Assembly: GCA_946498095.1 (NCBI GenBank) | Contig: CAMMMX010000023.1 | Span: forward strand, 1 to 45,034 | DNA: 45,034 nucleotides | Direction of reading: 5' to 3' | Source of the DNA: an uncultured Clostridia bacterium | GTDB lineage: Bacteria > Bacillota > Clostridia > Oscillospirales > Ruminococcaceae | Part shown: positions 22,937 to 32,197 of the stretch, one piece after another | How positions within the stretch are numbered: the stretch's first letter is position 1 | Layout: each line of letters opens with the position of its first letter | Notes under the pieces: model-generated | What the model was told of the DNA's origin: nothing | The model's database searches: none | What the model saw: only the letters and a program-made list of their open reading frames with translations | Position numbers and translations under genes: made by a program

Positions 22937-23458
22937 TTACAGCAGAGAATACCCCTTTTCACATATATCGTAAATTTCGTCCTGTTTGGCTTCGATCATC
23001 GGCTGGATTTTCTTTGTCCGTTTTACTACAAGACATCGGTATAAAAAATAGGGCAAAACCCATCCGATGAGGCCTGGAACTGCCAGGAGGATGCAGAGGA
23101 GAATCATCGGCGGCTCATGTGTCACGGCAAAGGTAGACCCCGCCATAAAGGCAGTGCCGATAATTCCAACCATAAATGCCCAGATGGATGCAACCGAAGT
23201 CGTTGATTTTTCCAACGTTTCGATTTCTTTGGCGCAGGCTTCAAAATGACGCTGGAGCCGCGTCAACTCCATTTTGTTGACAATCTTCCGCTCCCTCTTC
23301 ATACGAAGCGTTGTTTGGCGCATTTTGCTGACAGCGGTTATATTATCATCTGCCTGCCATCCAAAGTTCTCATAGCAGTCTATATATAGGGAAATTCGGT
23401 CGGTAGGCGCAGTGATCTCCTTGTACTCGTAACCCACAAAATCTTTCTGTTCACTCAT
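22937..23458 (-). CDS. Two-span membrane protein, paralog A
   Basis: This 173-residue paralog of the protein at 21576-22100 shares FVGYEYKEIT near the start and YENFGW. It also shares RMKRERKIVNKMELTRLQRH and the spans VGIIGTAFMAGSTFAVT and LLAVPGLIGWVLPYFLYR. Its start overlaps the sensor kinase stop by four bases (ATGA), so it is translated with the two-component system. It may be an accessory sensor or the output of the system. Function is unknown. Confidence 0.75.
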   Translation of the reverse strand: MSEQKDFVGYEYKEITAPTDRISLYIDCYENFGWQADDNITAVSKMRQTTLRMKRERKIVNKMELTRLQRHFEACAKEIETLEKSTTSVASIWAFMVGIIGTAFMAGSTFAVTHEPPMILLCILLAVPGLIGWVLPYFLYRCLVVKRTKKIQPMIEAKQDEIYDICEKGYSLL

Positions 23459-24546
23459 TGATTCATTTCCTCCCTGTGAATTGACGCGGGCAGCCGGACA
23501 GTAAAGGTACTACCTTGTCCGACACGGCTTTTCACGGTGATGGTGCCGTCGGAAAGCTGCAAAATCCGTTGTACCAGTGCAAGTCCCAGCCCGTTCCCCT
23601 CGATGGAACGGGAGGTATCGCCCTGGTAAAATTTATCGTAAATATGACGCAGGGTCTCTTCATCGATCCCGCAGCCGGTATCCGAAACAGAAACCGTAAC
23701 CTCCTTTTCATCGGAAGTCTGCGTCAACGTTACGGTACCGCCTGCTGGCGTAAATTTCACGGCGTTGGAGATCAGATTTGTCCAAACCAGCTCTAAAAGC
23801 CCCGGATCGGCTTCAACCATTACGCGGTCTTCAATGACTGCGACAAATTCAAGCTCTTTATTTTCCCAGGCGTCCTCGAACTGCAAGGCGCAATCGCAAA
23901 GCTGCTGGCACAGGTCATAGCATTCTGGGACAGGCCGAATGGTCTGCTTTTCCAACTTATTCAGTTTAAGAATATTGGTAATCAGGTTGGACAGTTTTCT
24001 AGTGGACTGTAATATAGAGTCCGTATATTCTCGACGCCTTTCTTCTGTCATATCTTCCTTTTGCAGAAGCTGGGCACAGTTCTGGATCACAGCCAGCGGC
24101 GTTTTCATCTCGTGGGAAACGTTGGAAAAAAAGTCGGTTTTGAGTGTTTCAATGCTTCCCAGTTCCTCCACCATGGTATTAAAATCCAAGAGCATGATAT
24201 CCACATAGTCGAGCTTGTCAGCAGTATGTAGAGGTGGAACATAAACGGAAAAATCTCCCTGCGCTACTTTGGCGGTGGCCTGTGCCAAACGATGCATGGG
24301 TTCTTCATAAGTCTTCTTTATCTGCCAGCGGGCATACAGGGTCAGTCCCACCGCTACCAGTGCCCAGTAAACGGTTGGTATTGCGATGGCAATGATATCG
24401 TTCCATTGCCTGGTATGAATCAGTGTGACTAACCCCATATGGATCCCCGACATGAGAAGCAAAGACACGAAATACACTACACACAAAATACCCGGGAAAT
24501 GAGACTGCCGCACCGCGGATTTTGTATCCGTCAAAGAGCCCCTCAT
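23455..24546 (-). CDS. Sensor histidine kinase
   Basis: This 363-residue protein has two membrane spans (about residues 19-43 and 49-71) with almost no external loop, then a HAMP-like linker (72-125). The HisKA helix is FFSNVSHEMKTPLAVIQN with the phosphorylated His at about 145. An ATPase domain with NLISNAVKFTPAGG, DTGCGIDEE and GNGLGLALV follows. The tiny sensor domain suggests membrane-intrinsic sensing, as in cell-envelope stress kinases of Firmicutes. It overlaps the response-regulator gene by four bases (ATGA). Confidence 0.9.
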   Translation of the reverse strand: MRGSLTDTKSAVRQSHFPGILCVVYFVSLLLMSGIHMGLVTLIHTRQWNDIIAIAIPTVYWALVAVGLTLYARWQIKKTYEEPMHRLAQATAKVAQGDFSVYVPPLHTADKLDYVDIMLLDFNTMVEELGSIETLKTDFFSNVSHEMKTPLAVIQNCAQLLQKEDMTEERRREYTDSILQSTRKLSNLITNILKLNKLEKQTIRPVPECYDLCQQLCDCALQFEDAWENKELEFVAVIEDRVMVEADPGLLELVWTNLISNAVKFTPAGGTVTLTQTSDEKEVTVSVSDTGCGIDEETLRHIYDKFYQGDTSRSIEGNGLGLALVQRILQLSDGTITVKSRVGQGSTFTVRLPASIHREEMNQ

Positions 24547-25214
24547 TCCAGCACCGCCTTGTAGCCAAGCCCCCGTACCGTCACGATCTTAAAACCATCG
24601 CAGGCAGAAAACTTATCCCGCAGTTTCGTCACATAAACGTCTACTGCTCTCAGGCTGGTATTGCTTTCGATTCCCCAGAATTCGTCCATCAGTTGCGCCC
24701 GGGAAAAGGTCTTTTTCGGATAAGAGAGTAGCTTATAGAGAATATTGAATTCCCGGGTGGTGACAGGAATCTCTTTTCCATCGATGGAGGCGGTCATTCC
24801 GTCCGCATCTAGTTCCAGATTGCCGACAGTAAGCTTTCGTTCCATCTCAATATTGGCCCGGCGCAACAGGGCCCGCACACGCAGAAGCAGTTCATCTAGT
24901 TCAATCGGCTTTACCATATAGTCGTCGATGCCCAGTTGGAACCCCTTTTGCTTGGAAGGCAGATCGTCCTTTGCGGACATAAACAGGATGGGGATGTGTT
25001 TGTTCACCCGCCGCACGTTTTCTGCAAATACAAAGCCATCGATCTTTGGCATCATGATGTCAGAGATGATCAGCTCGTAAAGATTATTATACATCTCTTC
25101 GTACGCATCATTGGCGTTCAGACATCCCTTTGCCTGAAAACCGCTGTCATTGAGATAGGTGCAAACCGTCTGGTTTAATTTTGCATCATCTTCTAAAACA
25201 AGAATATTGATCAT
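24543..25214 (-). CDS. OmpR-family response regulator
   Basis: This 223-residue protein starts at MINILVLEDDAKL after GTGAGGATCAA. The receiver has acidic DD at 9-10, phospho-acceptor Asp52 in SDIMMPKIDG, and Lys in MVKPIELDE. The C-terminal winged helix contains VTTREFNILYKLLSYP and ALRAVDVYVTKLRDKF, with GLGYKAVLE at the end. It regulates transcription with the kinase encoded next. It probably binds the 11-base direct repeats upstream of the operon. Confidence 0.9.
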   Translation of the reverse strand: MINILVLEDDAKLNQTVCTYLNDSGFQAKGCLNANDAYEEMYNNLYELIISDIMMPKIDGFVFAENVRRVNKHIPILFMSAKDDLPSKQKGFQLGIDDYMVKPIELDELLLRVRALLRRANIEMERKLTVGNLELDADGMTASIDGKEIPVTTREFNILYKLLSYPKKTFSRAQLMDEFWGIESNTSLRAVDVYVTKLRDKFSACDGFKIVTVRGLGYKAVLE

Positions 25215-25308
25215 TTGATCCTCACTTTCCCGGCAAAAGTATGGAATCAAAAATTCATCGACCGCCATACAGTAGTTTATTTTTATTATACCATAAAGCC
25301 AACCCAAT

Positions 25309-26196
25309 CTAAGCGGACTGCTGTTTTAACCTCTTTAGACTTTTTGTAGAGTAGATAAGCATATATACTGCCATGCCCAACACAATCAAACAGACAACTG
25401 CGCCCGTAGCTGAAGTCATGGCTCTACGAAACACCGGAGAGTCTCCGCTTCCAAACTGCGAAAGCATAGCTGTTTCTAATGCAAGCATGGATACTAATGC
25501 AGAAGCCAGCTTAATCACTTTGGCCGCAGACAAATCCGGGCTGTTTTGCTTACGGAATTTCACCACGTTAATTACAGCCGTGATGATGTTATAAAATGCA
25601 TAGGCTCCCATTGCGTAGATCATGTTGCCGGGATAACGATAGGTATGGTTTTTGGTAACTACAAGAATTACCATACCTGTCAGTGCCAGGTTTAGTACCA
25701 TCAAAACAATACCACAAATCCGATACTTTTTATATTCAGCTATTTGATCTTTTCCAAAAGCGTTGCGATTGGCATGTCGGAGCAGCATAAAATGCATAAG
25801 CCCAAGGCAAAAATAGTAGACAGCAATGCTGCCGAACCAGGCTGAATGATAAAAAATACCGGAAAAGAACTTAGCAATCGCATAAACAGCATTAATCACC
25901 AGAGATGTATACAGGGAAACATGGGTGCGGAAAGAAACGTCATTCAAATAGCGGTTCACATGCTTATTTTTACTTTCAATGATGGCAATACCCTTTTTTA
26001 TATATTTATATACCGTTAGACAAATGGTAATCATGGTGTACGCAGATAGGACATATGACAAATAAGCCAAAACATTGTACCTAATATCTAAGGAAAAAAT
26101 GCAGACTAACAGCACCGTACTGATGATCATTAAAGAAACAACGATCGCCTTACCGGGAAAAAGAATTTTCTGTAAAGTCTTTTTTAGCTGCCCCAT
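25309..26196 (-). CDS. Polytopic membrane protein linked to the two-component system
   Basis: This 295-residue protein has about eight hydrophobic segments, including VVSLMIISTVLLVCIFSLDI near the start and AVVCLIVLGMAVYMLIYSTK near the end. Short basic loops separate them. It precedes the response regulator by 95 bases on the same strand and may be the first gene of that operon. No transporter signature or catalytic motif is recognised. Confidence 0.7.
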   Translation of the reverse strand: MGQLKKTLQKILFPGKAIVVSLMIISTVLLVCIFSLDIRYNVLAYLSYVLSAYTMITICLTVYKYIKKGIAIIESKNKHVNRYLNDVSFRTHVSLYTSLVINAVYAIAKFFSGIFYHSAWFGSIAVYYFCLGLMHFMLLRHANRNAFGKDQIAEYKKYRICGIVLMVLNLALTGMVILVVTKNHTYRYPGNMIYAMGAYAFYNIITAVINVVKFRKQNSPDLSAAKVIKLASALVSMLALETAMLSQFGSGDSPVFRRAMTSATGAVVCLIVLGMAVYMLIYSTKSLKRLKQQSA

Positions 26197-26296
26197 CGCT
26201 GCACTCCTCTCTTGTTATCACAATCATCCATTATGCTTGATGTTGTAAAGGTTTCAATGCATATAGGATAGAGGATTATTGTTTTTGCATGGTTTC

Positions 26297-26316
26297 AGAA
26301 TTGTTTGAGAATTGTT
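26297..26316. promoter_or_regulatory. Direct repeats with 11-base period, response-regulator site
   Basis: AGAATTGTT occurs twice, starting at 26297 and 26308. An 11-base spacing is typical for OmpR/PhoB-type dimers. The site lies about 100 bases upstream of the membrane-protein gene that opens the operon. The remaining gap 26197-26657 has a terminator and no gene. Confidence 0.5.
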
Positions 26317-26562
26317 AATGTGATTTTATCAAAGAGAGCTAAATAACAGAAAAAGGCGTACGTAATTGCAGATATCTTTATAGCCTATTCAGCGCTTTCA
26401 GATGTATTCCCGGACTTTGAAGCAGTCTCGTCAACAGAAGATTGTTTTTCTGGAAATGTATCCTTAATCTTGTAAATAGCCTACCTCGCTCGTTACTTGA
26501 AACTGAAACGTTTGTATGGGATTCCTTCACCGTCAGAAGCAGTGAGTTTCCTAACCAACAAC

Positions 26563-26598
26563 AAAAGGAGCCTATTCCTTTCGGAATAAACTCCTTTT
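26563..26598 (-). terminator. Terminator after tsf (bidirectional)
   Basis: Arms AAAAGGAG / CTCCTTTT with an inner TATTCC / GGAATA stem have T runs in both directions. It lies 60 bases after the tsf stop. Confidence 0.75.
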
Positions 26599-26657
26599 TA
26601 TATGCTATTTTTAATAGACTTTTGACAAAATAGTTTACACACTACACATGTAACAGA

Positions 26658-27569
26658 CTATTTGACCATCTTAGCCACTTCATCGGCAAAGTTGTCTTCA
26701 CGCTTAGCGATACCCTCGCCTCTCTCATAACGCACAAAACCTGTTACCTTGATGGAGCACCCCAGATCTTTCGCAACGCTGTCGATATATTTCGCAACCG
26801 TTGTGTCAGTATCTTTGATAAACTCCTGCTCGACCAGGCAGAATTCCTTGTAATACTTCTGGATACGTCCCGCGACCATCTTTTCCGCAATGTTTGCCGG
26901 TTTTCCTTCATTGATAGCTTGCTGCGTGAGAATTTCCTTCTCATTTGCAATAACGTCGGCCGGAACAGAATCGCGATCCAGATACAACGGGTTGGCCGCC
27001 GCGACCTGCATCGCAACATCCTTGCCCATTCGAGCAAACGTCTCATTCGACGGATCCGCATCAGTCTCGAACTGTACCATGACGCCAATTCTTCCGCCGC
27101 CATGGACATAGGAAGCCAGCACACCCTCCAAACGGATAAAGCGGCGGATCTTCATATTCTCGCCGATAGTTAGAATATGATCACGTAGAAGCTCAACAAC
27201 CGTCATATCGGTACCGAAAGCCTTGCAGTTCTCCAACGCCTCCAAGTCAGCTGGATTTTCGTTGATAATGGTTTTCGCAACCGTATCGACAAACTTGACA
27301 AATTTCTCATTTTTCGCAACGAAATCAGTTTCAGCGTTGACTTCCAGCACAACACCGACCCGCTTGTCCATATCCACGACCGAAGTGACAATTCCCTCCG
27401 CCGCAATACGACCTGCTTTTTTTGCAGCAGCAGCAAGACCCTTCTCACGCAGAATTGCAATCGCTTTCTCGGTATCTCCGTCTGCTTCCGTCAAAGCACG
27501 CTTGCAGTCCATCATTCCAACGCCGGTCATTTCCCGGAGCGCCGCTACGTCTTTTGCTGTAATAGCCAT
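26658..27569 (-). CDS. tsf: Elongation factor Ts
   Basis: This 303-residue protein starts MAITAKDVAALREMTGVGMM with the classic UBA-like N-terminal domain (MMDCKRALTEADGD). The EF-Tu contact motif NAETDFVAKNEKF lies at about residues 79-91. A long C-terminal dimer domain with GRIQKYYKEFCLVEQ follows. It recycles EF-Tu by releasing GDP. The gene lies 86 bases after rpsB, its usual partner. Confidence 0.97.
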   Translation of the reverse strand: MAITAKDVAALREMTGVGMMDCKRALTEADGDTEKAIAILREKGLAAAAKKAGRIAAEGIVTSVVDMDKRVGVVLEVNAETDFVAKNEKFVKFVDTVAKTIINENPADLEALENCKAFGTDMTVVELLRDHILTIGENMKIRRFIRLEGVLASYVHGGGRIGVMVQFETDADPSNETFARMGKDVAMQVAAANPLYLDRDSVPADVIANEKEILTQQAINEGKPANIAEKMVAGRIQKYYKEFCLVEQEFIKDTDTTVAKYIDSVAKDLGCSIKVTGFVRYERGEGIAKREDNFADEVAKMVK

Positions 27570-27654
27570 TCTATCATCCTCCGAACATATATTTGACTTA
27601 CAAGAGGGGTAATCAAATACTGACTACCCCTGCCTTTTCACCTATTCCCGCCGC

Positions 27655-28401
27655 TTATTCTGCAGCTGCTTCCTCTGCGGATGCTTCCGCCAGCACTTCT
27701 TCCTGCTCCACAGGAGTCTCCCCCTGCTTGCCTTCCAGGATGGCGTCAGCCATACAGCTGGCAATCAACTTGACCGCACGGATCGCGTCGTCGTTACCCG
27801 GAATGACATAATCGATATCGTCCGGATCACAGTTTGTATCGACAATTGCAACAACCGGAATGCCAAGCTTCTTCGCCTCGGCGACTGCGATCTTCTCTTT
27901 TCTCGGGTCAACTACGAATAACGCTTTCGGCAGTGTTTTCATATTCTTGATACCGCCAAGGAATTTTTCCAGCTTCTCAATCTCCAAATTGAGCTTAAGC
28001 ACTTCCTTTTTCGGAAGAAGATCAAACGTACCGTCCTCTTCCATCCGGTGCAGCTGCTCCAAACGGGCGATTCTTCTTTTGATGGTCTTGAAGTTGGTCA
28101 TCATGCCGCCAAGCCAGCGAGCGTTTACATAATGCGCGCCTACGCGCTCTGCCTCTTCCTTGACAGAAGAACCAGCCTGTTTCTTCGTTCCGACGAACAG
28201 GACTTCGCCGCCTTGCGCAGACACGTCACGAATAAACATATACGCCTGTTCCAGCTTTTTCACCGTCTTTTGCAGATCGATGATGTAAATTCCGTTTCTT
28301 TCTGTGAAAATGTACGGAGCCATTTTGGGGTTCCATCTTCTCGTCTGGTGGCCGAAATGTACGCCAGCTTCGAGGAGACTCTTCATTGATACAACTGCCA
28401 T
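27655..28401 (-). CDS. rpsB: 30S ribosomal protein S2
   Basis: This 248-residue protein starts at [20 protein letters not shown] after AGGAGGTACTACC. It has [20 protein letters not shown], the coiled-coil region and the [20 protein letters not shown] signature near residues 190-207. The acidic Glu/Ala tail is common in Clostridia. A frame extending 16 residues upstream lacks a ribosome-binding site. Confidence 0.97.
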   Translation of the reverse strand: MAVVSMKSLLEAGVHFGHQTRRWNPKMAPYIFTERNGIYIIDLQKTVKKLEQAYMFIRDVSAQGGEVLFVGTKKQAGSSVKEEAERVGAHYVNARWLGGMMTNFKTIKRRIARLEQLHRMEEDGTFDLLPKKEVLKLNLEIEKLEKFLGGIKNMKTLPKALFVVDPRKEKIAVAEAKKLGIPVVAIVDTNCDPDDIDYVIPGNDDAIRAVKLIASCMADAILEGKQGETPVEQEEVLAEASAEEAAAE

Positions 28402-28543
28402 GGTAGTACCTCCTATTGGTTTTTTCCTCCGCATGCTCAACCGCCGCAATTAAACCGCGCCGCGGTCAACCGACTGCGACAAGCATTGCGTGTGTTCTTG
28501 ACAGGTATGCTTCACTCTACAGTTACACATACCGCGCTAGATA

Positions 28544-28572
28544 ATTTTAGCATATTACGCCCCAAAAAGCAA
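28544..28572 (-). promoter_or_regulatory. Promoter of rpsB-tsf
   Basis: On the minus strand TTGCTT and TAAAAT are 17 bases apart. This gives a leader of about 135 bases with a GC-rich stem region before rpsB, which could be an autoregulatory leader. Confidence 0.6.
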
Positions 28573-28623
28573 GGAGTTTTTCAAATTTCCCTCGTTTTTT
28601 CCCATTGCTCCAGTGATAGCTCC

Positions 28624-28652
28624 TTTACAGCGTCCTTTGAATCGGTTATAAT
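28624..28652 (+). promoter_or_regulatory. Promoter of prfB
   Basis: TTTACA and TATAAT are 17 bases apart, about 36 bases before the prfB ribosome-binding site. It is divergent from the rpsB promoter. Confidence 0.75.
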
Positions 28653-28694
28653 AAAAAATAAGTGTATTTTTGAAGATGAAAGGAGCAGTAGCGT

Positions 28695-29813
28695 ATGATA
28701 CAGCTTGACGAAATAAAAATCGAACTGGAGAACCTTCGTCCCGATCTCTCGGATTTAGCTGAAGCTCTCGATGTATCCGGGCTTCGAGAAAAAGTCCACA
28801 TATTGGAGGAGCAGACGGCTTCGCCGGATTTTTGGAACGATCCGGAGAATTCTCAGAAAATATCCCGTAAAATCAGCCAGATGAAAGATACCATCGCCGC
28901 TTATGAGAAACTGGTTGGAGACCACGAAGATCTGCTGACAATGATCGAGATTGCTAACGAAGAAAACGATGAAAGCATGCTGCAGGACATCCGCGATTCC
29001 GCCGAGGCCTTTCGTTCCGAGCTTGAGGAACAAAAACTGACGACGCTTTTATCCGGCGAATACGACCCGCTCAACGCTATCGTTACTTTCCATGCCGGAG
29101 CGGGAGGCACTGAGGCGATGGACTGGGCCCAGATGCTCTACCGAATGTATACCCGCTGGGCGGAACGTCACCAGTTTAGATATAAAATTTTAGATTACTT
29201 GGAAGGCGAGGAAGCCGGGCTGAAAAGTGCTAGTATCCTGATAGAAGGTACCAATGCTTACGGGTACCTGAAATCCGAGTCCGGCGTACACCGCCTTGTA
29301 CGGGTGTCTCCTTTCGATTCTTCCGGACGGCGCCATACCTCCTTTGCCTCCGTTGAGGTGATCCCTGAAATCAATGATGAAATCGAAGTAGAAATTAACC
29401 CGGACGATTTGCGCGTCGACACCTACCGCTCAAGCGGTGCTGGAGGGCAGCACATCAATAAAACCGACAGCGCTATCCGTATCACACATCTGCCAACCGG
29501 CATTGTCGTCGCTTGCCAGAACGAGCGAAGCCAGCATCAGAACCGAGAGGTTGCGATGCGGATGCTCAAATCGAAGCTCTTAGAAATCAAGGAACGCGAA
29601 CAGTTGGACAAGATCGAAGATATCAAAGGGGATCAGAAGGACAATGCCTGGGGATCCCAGATTCGTTCCTATGTTTTTATGCCCTATACGCTTGTGAAGG
29701 ATCACCGAACTGGTTATGAGGTCGGCAACATTGGCGCCGTTATGGACGGCGATCTGGACGGTTTTATCAACGCCTTTCTGAAATCCAAAAGCCGTGCTGG
29801 AGAAAACACGTAA
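28695..29813 (+). CDS. prfB: Peptide chain release factor 2
   Basis: This 372-residue protein has the stop-codon recognition motif SPF (205-207) and the catalytic GGQ (250-252), so it reads UGA and UAA. The frame is continuous from the ATG (site AAAGGAGCAGTAGCGT). The in-frame UGA and programmed +1 shift near codon 25 found in most bacterial prfB genes are absent. The N-terminus is complete, starting MIQLDEIKIELENLRPDLSD. Confidence 0.95.
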   Translation: MIQLDEIKIELENLRPDLSDLAEALDVSGLREKVHILEEQTASPDFWNDPENSQKISRKISQMKDTIAAYEKLVGDHEDLLTMIEIANEENDESMLQDIRDSAEAFRSELEEQKLTTLLSGEYDPLNAIVTFHAGAGGTEAMDWAQMLYRMYTRWAERHQFRYKILDYLEGEEAGLKSASILIEGTNAYGYLKSESGVHRLVRVSPFDSSGRRHTSFASVEVIPEINDEIEVEINPDDLRVDTYRSSGAGGQHINKTDSAIRITHLPTGIVVACQNERSQHQNREVAMRMLKSKLLEIKEREQLDKIEDIKGDQKDNAWGSQIRSYVFMPYTLVKDHRTGYEVGNIGAVMDGDLDGFINAFLKSKSRAGENT

Positions 29814-29851
29814 ACAGTATATCTACTTTTCTATTCCCTCTCTCAGGACGT

Positions 29852-29893
29852 AAACATCCGCCGGACAGATAGACTGTCCGGCGGATGTTTTAT
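29852..29893. terminator. Strong bidirectional terminator between prfB and gerC
   Basis: Seventeen-base perfect arms (AAACATCCGCCGGACAG and its complement) flank a five-base loop. It lies 38 bases after prfB and overlaps the end of gerC on the other strand. Confidence 0.85.
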
Positions 29894-31098
29894 CTCTCTG
29901 TATTCCGATCGTTAGCTTCCACGCCTAAACGATCAATATTACAGGTTGCGTCAATGTCAAATTGGATACGCGCTATCTCCTCATCCCATCGTTTCTCCCT
30001 GCTTATCCATTCGCTTTCGCTTTTCTGCCGGATAATGTTGACTAAATTCAGCACGTCAGATCGGCATTCATGAATCGCTATCCGTACAGCCTCCCTGCAT
30101 TCCTCCTCAATCGCCTGTTCCTGCAACTGTTCCACCTGAAGAATATCGGGATAACGGAAATCCTGCATCTCGTCCGCCATGAGTTCAACTATGCGGCTGT
30201 CCGCATGAATCTTTACATGCATGACAATTTCCCCATCATGAAAATCAGGGTGCATTTCTGTATCTGTCTCATATACGTCCAAACTGCAGCTCCCCTGTCC
30301 AGGAATTTCTACCGTCATGGTAGAGCGCTCTATTTTGTCCCGTACCCAGTTCAGTCCTCTGGTCTGCGTCAGCGATAGGCTCCCCGACAATCTCCCCTGC
30401 GTGAACACCGCGCTACCTACTACCTCTACAGAATCCCCCTGCATTCCTTGGCCGCTGTCCGCCTCACCGGACTTGCCCTCAGAAGATGGCGTCTCTACCG
30501 GTGCCAGTAAGGGAAGCAGGCCGCTGCGCTGCTTGTTGTGAAGCATCTTCATGAAATCGATGGCGCGAATTTGGGCAATTCGACCATCTTGATCGGCATT
30601 TTCGATGAGCTTGAGGATGGAATCCGCCGGCAAGATGCTCTGTTCGATTTTCGTGTGAATGATATCCACGGCGCGCCCTTGTGCAACAGCCACTTGGATT
30701 CCTGGAGAGGAATGCGAATTGTTCATGAAAAAGCTCATCAATGGCTCTACATCCTCTTGAGCGACTTGTTGTCCGAACAGGATCAGCTTGTTCTGTCCAT
30801 AAAACATCTCCTTTCCCTGTTTGAGTACCGCATTACTGATAGCCTCTTGGATCGTCTTTCCGCTGCTCTCAACCACCCGCGTATTGACGCGGCTCGCATC
30901 CACCGCACTTTGTCCGCCGGCTCCCTCTGGATTAAAATATTGAATCGAAAGACGGTACCCCTCTCCTTCACGGTCAATACCAATCGCCTGGACGATAGCG
31001 CGTTCGTTTAACTGTACCGACGGGCCGCACCCGCTGGAAATCAGCATGAAAGTCGTCAGCATCAACATCGTAAGCCATAACCGTCCGTTATATTTCAC
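29890..31098 (-). CDS. gerC: Spore germination protein GerC (lipoprotein)
   Basis: This 402-residue Ger(x)C-family protein has a lipoprotein signal with ISSGC (Cys about residue 24). The conserved ERAIVQAIGIDREGEGYRLS follows at about residues 32-51. It continues through the three-domain family layout to the end (RWDEEIARIQFDIDA). It is the lipid-anchored component of a nutrient germinant receptor in the inner spore membrane. Its start overlaps the permease stop by four bases (ATGA). Confidence 0.9.
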   Translation of the reverse strand: MKYNGRLWLTMLMLTTFMLISSGCGPSVQLNERAIVQAIGIDREGEGYRLSIQYFNPEGAGGQSAVDASRVNTRVVESSGKTIQEAISNAVLKQGKEMFYGQNKLILFGQQVAQEDVEPLMSFFMNNSHSSPGIQVAVAQGRAVDIIHTKIEQSILPADSILKLIENADQDGRIAQIRAIDFMKMLHNKQRSGLLPLLAPVETPSSEGKSGEADSGQGMQGDSVEVVGSAVFTQGRLSGSLSLTQTRGLNWVRDKIERSTMTVEIPGQGSCSLDVYETDTEMHPDFHDGEIVMHVKIHADSRIVELMADEMQDFRYPDILQVEQLQEQAIEEECREAVRIAIHECRSDVLNLVNIIRQKSESEWISREKRWDEEIARIQFDIDATCNIDRLGVEANDRNTER

Positions 31099-32177
31099 GA
31101 CTGCGCCACCCCCGTCCGATTTCCTATTCTTTTACAAAACAACAGAACAATTAGTGGCAGAGCAACGCATCCCACAAGCAAAGGGATGCCGCTTTGTTCC
31201 ACCTGCGCCCCTCGATACAGCGTGACCAGATCGTAGCTCATCCAAATAGCAAACGGCAATACGCACACTGCACAGATGCAAGCGCTCCACCGCACGCTAC
31301 GTCTGGGAAGCAGATATTTGAGGCAATCCGCTGCAAGGAAGAGAAAAAGCGCTATTTTTAATACACCAATCAGCGTCCACAGAGCAATATGGACGGAATC
31401 CAGCCGTTGCAGGACAGAAACCTCCCCCAAAGAAGCCACCGTATAGAAGGGAAAGACACAGCTTCTGGCATAGTCCCCAAGGACCGTAGTGATGAGAAAC
31501 ATCACTACCACGACAAAGGCCGTCGACGAGACGATATAAACTCCTGCACCTGTTTTCCTTCTGTTTTTGACGTACGGAAGTAAAAGCGCAAAGGCGGCTA
31601 ATTCCAAATTAGATGCTGCCTCCCGCCAGGACGCAAACAGTACCTGCCTCCATTCTCCATGCAAAGTGACGCGGAAGTTGACCAGTTCGATGTCACCCCC
31701 AACAGAAAGTACAATTAACCCAAACAGGAGCAGAAAAACAACAAAAACAATACTGCCGCTGCGGGCTATGGCCTGTATACCGTGGAATGCCGCATAAAGC
31801 GCCACCAGAAGTGTCGGAACCACCAGCCACCAAACGGAAGTCTGCGTATAAATAGTATTGGTTAAAAAGAAAACAAAATGCGCGATGGTATTGACCGTAA
31901 CCAACAGCATCATGCCAGTGTAAAGCAGGCTGACGGAAATCCCGATAGGGCGACTGACATAGTACGCCGCCGCTACAACATTCATCTGCGGCATTTTCCG
32001 ACAGAGTAAAAATACTGGTATGACCAGTAAAACAGCCAAAAGACCGGACAACAGTATCCCCCAATACTCTGCCGGGGTATTCGTATATCCGGAAAAACCG
32101 GGTACGAAGGTAACGGTGTTAAATGTTCTGCTGAGAAACAGCAGGATAATCATCTGCCAGACACTAATCTGTGGCAT
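31095..32177 (-). CDS. gerB: Spore germination permease GerB
   Basis: This 360-residue protein has about ten hydrophobic segments typical of the GerAB endospore-germination subfamily of the APC superfamily. Segments include MIILLFLSRTFNTVTFVPGF near the start and VALYAAFHGIQAIARSGSIV in the middle. It forms the germinant-binding part of the receptor with GerA and GerC. It follows gerA by 20 bases. Confidence 0.9.
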   Translation of the reverse strand: MPQISVWQMIILLFLSRTFNTVTFVPGFSGYTNTPAEYWGILLSGLLAVLLVIPVFLLCRKMPQMNVVAAAYYVSRPIGISVSLLYTGMMLLVTVNTIAHFVFFLTNTIYTQTSVWWLVVPTLLVALYAAFHGIQAIARSGSIVFVVFLLLFGLIVLSVGGDIELVNFRVTLHGEWRQVLFASWREAASNLELAAFALLLPYVKNRRKTGAGVYIVSSTAFVVVVMFLITTVLGDYARSCVFPFYTVASLGEVSVLQRLDSVHIALWTLIGVLKIALFLFLAADCLKYLLPRRSVRWSACICAVCVLPFAIWMSYDLVTLYRGAQVEQSGIPLLVGCVALPLIVLLFCKRIGNRTGVAQS

Positions 32178-32197
32178 AGCTTCAACCCTTTCTGAAC

